Source of the DNA: Eumeta japonica
Lineage: Eukaryota; Arthropoda; Insecta; Lepidoptera; Psychidae
NCBI GenBank assembly: GCA_005406025.1
Contig: BGZK01000157.1
Location: 186,001-250,000 of the forward strand
DNA: 64,000 nucleotides
Direction: 5' to 3'
Shown: piece by piece, positions 55,891 to 64,000 of the stretch
Numbering within the stretch: position 1 is the stretch's first letter
How the letters are laid out: every line of letters begins with the position of its first letter
Notes under the pieces: generated by a model
The model's input: only the letters and a program-made list of their open reading frames with translations
What the model was told of the DNA's origin: nothing
The model's database searches: none
Position numbers and translations under genes: made by a program

Positions 55891-57655
55891 GTCCGTTCTG
55901 AGGGCGTTTGAGTGCAGGATTAATTTGTATATCCATGTGTAGATTTATGTGTGTGGGTGTATGTGTGTATACCCCTGTTTCGTTTAGTCGATATATGGAA
56001 GATACTTTCTGAGTATTCGAGAAATAGCGGTTTGTTTTTGTGATAAGCCATAATGATTAGGGGTAGTTCCTTGAGTCAAACATATTTGCATTTTATGTTC
56101 TAACTGAAGATGTGCTGCAAAGAAATGAGGGCACTCGAATAGTATGTGCCACACGGTTTCTTCGACTTCAGCGTCGAAATGACAATCAGGGTTGTCTTTT
56201 AGACGCAACCTGTGCAGATACGACGTTATTATGCCATGTCCCGTCAGGACTTGCGCCTGTGTCGGGTCAATCTACTGCTTCTCACAACGCGGAATGCTTT
56301 TTCTACATTTAGGAGGAACCAACTAGTAACTTTCCCGGTGCTTGACGATTGATATCTGTCCTGCCACTAGACTCGTCTCGAATCCTACTTTTTCCGTAGG
56401 GCAGGGGGACCTTGTCGTAGTCCGGTGCCTGTCGAAACGCAGGACGTTGTTTTAGCGAACTCGTCTGCTGTTTCATTTCCTGACGTGCCTATGTGAGCCT
56501 ACAGCCAGAATAATTTAAACTTTCGGCTCCCGCTCTGATCTTACGAAAATTCGCCTTGTTTGCTAGCGGATGGTCTGCCTTGCTGTTCATTAACAGTGCG
56601 AAGGAGGATTTGCAATTGCTTAAAACGCAGACTTTTGGCTTTATCCTGGACTTAACCAGTAATACTCTGTGCAGTTCGTACAATTACGATTGGAAGACCG
56701 TACAAGAGAGATCTAGAATAAAGGTGTGGCTTGAATCTTCCCCGCCTTTCTCCCACCGAGGTAACACTGTACCCACTTTGCCCTCTATTTTGCTGCCATC
56801 GGTGTATACGTGTGGCCAGCAATCTTCCGGACAATTTCCAGTTCCGCGTCTTCTAGAAACTCGTATGTCACTTTTTGCAGTGTAGAGTGATGAAGTTTCT
56901 CCTGGTAACTCTCCCTCGTTTCGAGCTCTCGTCTCGGGGGGAGGTAGTCTTTCAAGAGGTTTCGTTTGCGTTTATATAGAACAGCAGATTCTTGCACTCT
57001 CTAGTCCAGCGGGAGAAAGTTGGACAGTACTAAAGCAGCGTTGAGAGATACCGTGCGATACAGTTTGCAGACTTTCAGCGCGAATATCCTTTTCAGTGTG
57101 TCTAGTCGGTTCTTGTTCATCAGGAAGCCCACTGTCGGGAACCACGCACTTGCAAACATATAGCACGATATTCTCTATAACGGCTACGTAGATGGTCCTA
57201 ATGATTTCAGGGTTGAGGTCCCATGTGACTTTTGCGGCACACGCCAGCTGCTTATAGATACCTGCCGCTCTTCTGCATGTGGCGGCCACATGTACCTTGA
57301 ACATTAGACTTTTATCGCTAATTAGGCTTAATACCTTCAGCTCGTTCACACAATCTGCTTGCCGGCCATTTGTATGACGGGGAGGTCGTAATTCAGCTTT
57401 CTCGTAAACAAGATAGCTTTAATTTTTTGAGGAGCTAATTTGAATTTTTTTCGCTCTCCCCGTCGCACGACAGCCTGCAGCCTACTGTTGGCTCTTTCTC
57501 ACAGAGATCCGATCGATCTGTCAGAGAAAACCAGAACCGCATCGTCCACAAACGCTTGGTAGTGGACTATTTCGTCGGATAGTTCGTCTAGCAGTGAATA
57601 AAGGATGACTTTCCAATAAGTCGATCCGCCTATAGATGCTTGCATGCAACTCTTT
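55870..57655 (-). pseudogene. 5'-truncated LINE (R1/LOA-like): RT palm, thumb, RNase H, C-terminal CCHC-like domain
   Basis: On the minus strand the copy starts inside the RT palm: ASIGGST, then HYQAFVDDAVLVFSDRSIG, with the catalytic V-D-D at 57,541-57,546. KFKLAPQKIKAILFTRKL follows, then 57,349-56,972 (AATCRRAAGIYKQLACAAK, EIIRTIYVAVIENIVLY), the usual RT thumb. An RNase H domain follows: DGSKIEGK near 56,790 in a shifted frame, then LYELHRVLLVKS and KPKVCVLSNCKSS at 56,683-56,489. The tail RLKDNPDCHFDAEVEETVWH ILFECPHF at 56,208-55,984 is the Cys/His C-terminal motif of R1-type elements. Several frameshifts make it inactive. RNase H argues for a LOA/I-like affinity; clade assignment is tentative. 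Confidence 0.78.
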
Positions 57656-57692
57656 GTGACGTCCTATTTGTATTAAAACAGCGAATTAATGT

Positions 57693-57740
57693 AGTATATG
57701 TACAGTGCAGTATATAAGTATATGTACAGTGCAGTATATA
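57693..57740 (+). repeat. exact 24-bp tandem duplication
   Basis: AGTATATGTACAGTGCAGTA plus TATA occurs twice head to tail, just upstream of the LINE truncation point. Confidence 0.9.
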
Positions 57741-59239
57741 TACTATAACCGATTTCGAAATGTTACATTCTCACAGAGCTTCGAATAAATAAACATAATT
57801 GCTATATGCAAAATATGCGCGGCACCTATAACGCAACATTTGTTTATTTAAAATATATAACAATTGGCCTTTTCTAAAATTCGCAAAAAATTCATATCCT
57901 TTTTTCGCAAGTACAAGCAATATTAAGAAATTAATTAAAAAGAAATCTAAAACCTTTCAGTAACAAACATATATCTGTTTCGTAAGTTCTTGTAGCACTT
58001 ATTGCTTTTCGTGTAGTATTTATTTTTTTTGTGTAGCACTCAATTTTTTTTTTCAAAAGAAGAATATTTTTAATTATTTGTTTTTTTGATGATCTTGAAT
58101 TTTTATAGCGAGAAATTAAGAATTGTTTTCTCATACATCACGATCCATAGTCTAATGCTAACGTCAATTTTTAATCGTAAAAGAATAATTGATATGATTG
58201 ATTTAATTAACAATTTCCAATTTTTTTCGTTACTTTTTTTTTGTAAGTCCTTACTTTTTGTCAAATTTCATATTTCTAGATCAACGAGAATATTTTTATT
58301 TCTAAAAGTTTGATTTATTTGACAGTGTTAAAATATGCGGCTAAAATAGCCTTATATTCTTTATCTTGATAAATTCCTAAGAAAAAACGCTTTGACAAAT
58401 AGACAGAAGGCAGCGAAATGATCCTATATAGGTCCTTTTGAAGTATAGGATTTTCAAAGACAAAGTTAATCGTAGGAAATGCAACATCGACTGTCAAAAG
58501 TTAACGTTTAGCAATTGACATTGACTTGAGACACACGATATAAAAACGAAAAATTAACAATTAACACAAATACGCGATCTAAAATAGGTTAGAGAAGCAC
58601 ATTTTAATAAAACTGCACTAGATCTTTTCAATGACACTCGACATAGCTCTAAACAAATTTATTTCCATTCTGCTAGAAATTCTTTCATAACCCTAACTCG
58701 GCTTATAAAAGAGCGCCAACTCATAAATCTCGGTAGTTCATAAAAGTTCGTACCAGCCAACCGCGGTCTCATTGTTGAATGCATTGTAATGTACCGCGAG
58801 TAATGCAATTTGTATTAGCGTTGACTATTCTGATTTATGTATGTCTGTGTCAAATATTAAGAGATGTACGCGCTTCTAGAGAAAAACAAAAACTCTAGAG
58901 TCGCTTGATAGTTAATAAATGTTATTATTATACCATTGATTAACTATCAAGTTTCTATTTTTCAAATTCTTATTTGACAAGGAAAATAAAAAAAAAGTCT
59001 GTTGCTGTAATTGATATCTTTTTATATAGATATTAATAATTATTTTACTAACTAGTTCATTAATTGTGTTTATTTTGTTTACTCTGAATAAAAACAATGT
59101 GTAGAAACGTACACATGACACACAAATTGATAAATCAGTTTTAAGAAATTAAAATGTCGCTAGTATTAATCTGACATTTGAAAGACAGAGAAAAAATATG
59201 TCAATATATAGAAGCTCATCGTCCGAATATTATCTTTCT

Positions 59240-59279
<40 letters not shown>

Positions 59280-60214
59280 TCCGTATGCTAAATAATTTTT
59301 TCCGACCTGTTCTGATAACACCAATAAATATTTAAAAAAATCTTACGCGTGATTGTAATAGTTTACAATAGTCAATGTAAATAAAGTCTATTATTTCATT
59401 TACATTGCCAAGAGAACATAGTAAGTTAATCTTTTTTTTTTAGTTCTATATCTATGTGTTTTTTTATTTACTTAATGTGTCTTTCTATTGCCAAGGCTAA
59501 TAATAAATCTTTGTTGTTAATATTTCAAAGACTTACACCCCAAAGTTTCCGTATTAGCTCGATTTGGCTTGGGGACTACTAACCTGAGATGAACCTTACA
59601 TGAGGGAATTGGACTCGTACTCAACAGTGTTTATTTTTAAGGAATTTATTTTGTTACAACGTACAGACAGACAAGGTACAGATTATGATTTATACGCAAA
59701 TATTTAAGACGTAACTGAACTATTAGATAACAGAGATTGAAGCCGTTCAACTAACTGATTACACCATTAGATTATTGATAACATTAAAATATCTCTCGCA
59801 ACATATAATATACTTGCATAAAATATTTAAAAATACTACAACTTCAATTAAACTAAAGTTATACAATAAAAACATAATACGGAGTCTCCACAGACGTCGC
59901 TGTCCGGAGTCGCCCCACACGCCACATTAACTCGACCGGCGGCGGCTTTCATTCGATAATATTCCCATTTTATTTTATTAAATCCCCCATCCTCCGGCCC
60001 AAGGTCCTTCCGCGTCAGTGACTTCTGTCCTTTTGTGCGAAACCATTACACTGCCGCGTTTTGGTGATTTGACAAACTGCTCTGTATTGCGTAATGGACG
60101 TTAAATTTTAATATTTTTGTACGTCGAGGTTCCGTCTCGTAAATTTTCATATTTTCAGTTACAGTGTACATTTATGCTATTTAGTAATTAACAAGGTTGC
60201 ACAATATCAATGAC
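57741..60214. other. AT-rich DNA, nothing coding recognised
   Basis: It contains a (TA)n microsatellite at 59,242-59,277 and a TATAAAAG motif at 58,707 in GGCTTATAAAAGAGCGCC without a following gene. A GC-richer patch at 59,880-60,050 (GACCGGCGGCGGCTTTC) has no frame. Confidence 0.4.
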
Positions 60215-60405
60215 ATACTAGCTTTCGCCCGCGGTTCCACCCACGTGGAAATAGAATTCATTCTTTTCTCTTTTATGTCGACCGGTCACACTATCAAACA
60301 TAATCTCGAGTTCGTTCCTCTTTCCATTCCAATCCTGGTCCTACTTTTAATTCCAATTCTGAGTTTTGACTCTAGATTCGATTTAGATTCGGGTTCTGTT
60401 TAAGA
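60215..60405 (+). repeat. CCCGCGG/TCGATT-type repeat
   Basis: It starts TACTAGCTTTCGCCCGCGGT and TCCACCCACGTGGAAATAG, then a pyrimidine-rich tract (TTTTGACTCTAGATTCGATT and similar). It has the same orientation and architecture as the 19.6-kb copy. Confidence 0.65.
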
Positions 60406-61560
60406 TGTACATAATGAAAAATATAACAACGAAACGGAATAAAAATCAAGTTATATGGTTAACCAGGATATAAACTATTATTACATTAAATTTTGTGAAG
60501 TTCTGTTCTGTATTTTTTGCGAAATTTGCATACAAATTCACGGAGAGACAGGCAAAAGTTCTAAAAATAATTGAAATGTATTCCATCAACGTTTCTGATA
60601 CATCCCAGACTAGTTTTTCCAAAATGTCATAAATGTAGAGATTTTTCTGAATATTATTTCATTATATTGATAAATAATATTTTCCATTTTTTTTCCTATT
60701 TCAACGTCTTTTGAAGTTCAATACATTTAGGTGCTTAACTTTTATATTATTATTTCTTAAAATAAATTAAATAATTGTTTCACGAGTGCGTACACTACAC
60801 CATACAAACGTAGGTTTGTCCATCATTAAAATGAATACTGAATACGCGTGACGTATTCTAACATAAAGAAGGATGCTCATTATAATTATTATCTTGTGTT
60901 TTTAAACGCTTAAAACCAATATAATAATTATTAAACCAACCAAAACACAAAGAGGTTAAAATATATTCGTCATAGAATATTAAATATCTCATACACATCT
61001 TGAGAAACTGGACGATCCAGCTTCGGTTCATTCATTCATAAATATGTATTTTCTTTGCTTTTAGAAATAAATTTCGATTAAATTAAAAAAAAAATCCTCA
61101 ATTTTACAGGAATAATATAAATAATAATTAAAGATACAGAAATGTCACTAAATCAACAAATGTGTAACAGCTCTTTTAGAGTGTGGGTAACAAAAGATGA
61201 GACTGAAAGAAAGCGGATAATTTAAAAAATATTAGCCTTGTATCATTTTTAGTAAAAAAATCTAGTTTTGATAGTTAATATTTTAATATTTTACAACACC
61301 ACATTACCATAGATGAAAAGCACAAACAAAGGTATTAATTAACACAGGCACTTTAATTTTGATTTTAGGATATAGGATCAAGTTTATTTTTTTATGTTAA
61401 ACAACGGTATACACTGATATTTGAGAGAAGCTTAGTGTGGTCATACGAAGAATCCTAAATATTCAAAAGTACTATATTTTGCCTGCCGGGATCTATTCGC
61501 TTCTAGTATTATCCTGTGTGTACGCATCTAATGTTTTATATAACATAAATGAGTTAGCGT
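60406..61560. other. AT-rich DNA, nothing recognised
   Basis: Only background-composition frames are seen. Confidence 0.35.
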
Positions 61561-61568
61561 GGAATAAA

Positions 61569-61637
61569 CAATAGTAGAGTTTTAGGTTTTTTTTTGTGTA
61601 TAGGTTACACAAAAAAAAACCTAAAACTCTACTATTG
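61569..61637. repeat. 32-bp perfect inverted repeat (long hairpin)
   Basis: Arms 61,569-61,600 and 61,606-61,637 are exact reverse complements (CAATAGTAGAGTTTTAGG, nine T, GTGTA) with the 5-base loop TAGGT. No mismatch is present. Confidence 0.95.
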
Positions 61638-61974
61638 AGATTCCTTACCAGAGGAATTCAATTTTTCAGGAAATCTAAGTCGAATGAGCCACTTTCAAAT
61701 GTCTTGAACCGTTTTTCTATCGTTTAATGGGTACAAAAGTTATATGAGGTTTGCATACAGTCACACGCACACGCACACAAGTACATACACACCCTCGACA
61801 TATAGACAGCACCCGGAAAATTATCGAAATAAACTCTTAGGGGCCTAAATCGTCAAGGTCTAATGAAAACTGGACTGATAACAGTAAATTCCTAATTTAT
61901 CAAAGGTTTTAAATTTTCGAAGCGAAAAGTAAAAAATATAACAATAGTTTTAGCCTTTGAACTTCCCTTGCTGG

Positions 61975-62311
61975 ACATAACCCCCCGTTCTAGATTTCCA
62001 CCCTATAATCTTGGGCCGTCTGCAAGCAGTGATGGCCCGTTGTCATTGTTGCCAAAGTTGTCAGTTCTACGAACGATATGGCCCGCCCATTACCATTTTA
62101 GCTGGCTGATTCTTAGAGGTATGTCGGTTAGTCGTGTTCTTCTGCGAATTTTGTGTATTTTTACGTTTCGAATTTTATCTCGCGGACAGACTCCGATCAT
62201 GGCTTTTTCCATAGCAGGGTGAATGACTCTGAGCTTGTCTTGTTGCCAAAAGTATGAGACCATGTCTGGCAAATGCCAGATTTTTCGACGACATTTTATG
62301 GTGTTGATCAT
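61975..62311 (-). pseudogene. RTE-like LINE, RT C-terminal fragment
   Basis: The minus frame reads DKLRVIHPAMEKAMIGVCPR and DKIRNVKIHKIRRRTRLTDI, then LRISQLKW, an in-frame stop at 62,087-62,089, and WAGHIVRRTDNFG. The A-M-E-x-A-M, R-x-K-I-R-N, R-R-T-x-x-T-D-I and L-K-W-x-W-A-G-H-I blocks are the signature of the C-terminal part of RTE-type reverse transcriptases widespread in insects. It is truncated on both sides. Confidence 0.75.
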
Positions 62312-63424
62312 AATAATTTATGGTTATACATTACTTGTAAAATACGTTAAATGAATTAAAAGATATGTGTAACTGAATATAAAATGTCAATACTAACAAA
62401 ATTAAAGCAAAAAATAGTCGTATTATATTATTCTCTTTTTATTTTCAAGGTAAAGGCTTTTTGACAGTAAAAATGGCCGACTGAGTGTCATTTAATCATG
62501 AATTCTGTTGCATTAAAATTCACTGAAACGAAAAGTAATTCACCAAAGTAACCTTCATACTCTCCAGTCTCGAATTGGTTAGACGATAATAATTTTTAAT
62601 AAAAGCAACTAAAAATATGTTTAACGTTTAATCTGACCAAAGTCCAACAATACGACGTCAATTTAGCATTCGGAGACGTTATATTAAACTTAACTAATAT
62701 GTGTACGCATTGCCATAAAAATAATCTACAATGTCTTCACGTGCCATAAGAGTAATGGTAATGTTATGCTTACAAATTTGCAGTTTTTTCACTTAAAATA
62801 ATAAATGTATTCATATGCAGCAACTTTACATTGTTTTATTTTATTAACATTTATCGCTCGATATCATATATGAAATACTGTTTAATGTGGGTAAAAGAAA
62901 CAGTATAATGGTGAGTACAAACTATTTTTGTTTCTTTGTTTCGGAAAATAGAACAATTTGAGCTATTTGGGAGTTTTTAATTTAGATATAGCCTGAAAGT
63001 TCTTTTCAAAGAATACTATTTATTTTGTATAGATTTTCAATTTATTTACTATAATGCATACCTGATACGAAATCCAAAAGCCAAATCACAGAATCAGCGC
63101 AAATAATTTTCTGATGCTTCTCACCTTCTTTGTGATAATTGTTTTCATTTTTTTTTTGACGTCTTATTATTTTATAAAATAGCATGATATCTGAAATTGG
63201 AAGGAAATGAATCGAGAGAGAGAGAGAGTAAAAAAGAGTAAGAGAGATACTGGATATTTTGTTTTTAGATCGGAAACAAATTTAGTGGATTAAACGTACG
63301 TTTAAATCTTAAACTTGCTGACTGAAATGCAAAGACAAACAAAAATGATAATCGTAAATACGCCATTTTAAAAAAATATTCCCACAATTTAGACTTCGGA
63401 ATAATTGGAGTTAGGACCGAGTTA
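62312..63424. other. AT-rich DNA with a (GA)n tract
   Basis: A short (GA)n microsatellite occupies 63,214-63,228. No gene is recognised. Confidence 0.4.
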
Positions 63425-64000
63425 TTTTATTATTATTATTATTACAGCTTTATTTATCCTTACAACTTAAATTTACATGTTTTAGTAGTATTATATTGAA
63501 CGTTAACGTTATTGTATGGCCCCTGTTCGGGTAAAAGCCTCCTCCATCTTCTTCCAGTTGTGCCTGTTTTGAGCAGTAGTTGTCCAGTTTTTCCCCGCGA
63601 TTTTCACAATATCGTCGGCCCATCTTTTCTTTTGCCGTCCCTATGTCTTTTCCAGAGGGACCAGGCCAATTAGTTGTTTGTGTAGTCCATCTTTTATCTT
63701 GGTACCTAGCGATGTGACCTGCCCACTTCCATTTCAGCGTCATTGTATGTTGTAGTTCGTCCACTAATTTAGTTTTATTTCGTATGTCTGTGTTTCGTTT
63801 TTTATCGATTCTTCTTAGTTTCAGGATGCTCCTCTCCATTGCATGTTGGCATGACCGAATTTTATTCTTGATTATGTTGGTGAAAATCCATGTCTGACTT
63901 GAGTATGTCAAGGTGGGCAGGATACACGAATCCATTATAATCTTCTTCATCTTCAGACTATAGTCTCCTTTGAGGATTTCTTTCTGTGCCCAGTATTTTC
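63425..64000 (-). pseudogene. RTE-like LINE 3' part, running off the window
   Basis: The frame is open from the window edge (AQKEILKGDYSLKMKKII) through SCILPTLTYSSQTWIF, CQHAMERSILKLRRIDKKRN, IRNKTKLVDELQHTM and LKWKWAGHIARYQDKRW to a stop at 63,450. This is the RT thumb and C-terminal region of an RTE-type element, with the RT core beyond the window. After the stop come AATAAAGCTG and a run of TAA triplets (63,425-63,447 on the plus strand as TTA), a typical simple-repeat LINE tail. No stop breaks the visible 180 or so codons, so this copy is much younger than the others here. Whether it is intact cannot be seen. Confidence 0.8.

Noticed and set aside
58700..58720. TATAAAAG at 58,707 as a gene promoter
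   Set aside because: No open frame, splice donor or initiator follows within a plausible distance.

Overview
The window looks like a repeat-rich stretch of an insect nuclear genome, most probably a moth or butterfly. It is AT-rich, with no operons, no dense gene layout and no ribosomal or tRNA gene that I can recognise. It is full of eukaryotic transposable elements. Several dispersed motifs are ones I associate with lepidopteran repeats: GGGTTCCG...GGAACCCTTATAG near 1.43 kb, and CCCGCGGCTTCACCCGCGTGG near 19.6 kb and, diverged, near 60.2 kb. No complete host gene is visible. A few short, GC-richer open segments with plausible splice signals are offered only as candidate exons.

Layout: 0.5-1.1 kb mariner remnant (-); 1.4-2.2 kb dispersed repeat; 5.0-5.4 kb LINE 3' part interrupted by a piggyBac element (5,433-7,529, TTAA on both sides); 8.3 kb foldback; 9.6-10.4 kb internally deleted mariner; 13.9-14.3 kb mariner fragment; 15.6-16.4 and 21.2-21.8 kb two copies, in opposite orientation, of a repeat with internal tandem units; 20.0-20.5 kb non-autonomous hAT with perfect 8-bp target duplication; 24.9-26.2 kb near full-length dead mariner; 27.3-28.4 kb degenerate tandem repeat split by a LINE; 29.7-32.8 kb hAT element with a ZBED5-like transposase relic; 32.85-38.03 kb DIRS-type tyrosine-recombinase retrotransposon; 40.3-43.6 kb Ty3/Gypsy element with two near-identical LTRs but lacking reverse transcriptase and integrase core; 52.2-52.6 kb LINE 3' end; 53.7-55.9 kb a non-retroviral endogenous viral element (EVE); 55.9-57.65 kb LINE remnant with RT and RNase H; 62.0-62.3 and 63.4-64.0 kb two RTE-like LINE 3' parts.

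The most notable feature is the EVE on the minus strand (53,745 to about 55,890). It carries recognisable superfamily-1 helicase motifs of alphavirus-like positive-strand RNA viruses, broken by stops and frameshifts. It lies directly next to, and in the same orientation as, a 5'-truncated LINE, which suggests retrotransposon-mediated capture. The second is the DIRS element, whose terminal inverted repeats and internal complementary region can be read directly. Both lie in a TE graveyard of the kind that often hosts piRNA clusters; that last point is inference. Nearly all coding material here is decayed mobile DNA, so there is no pathway to reconstruct.
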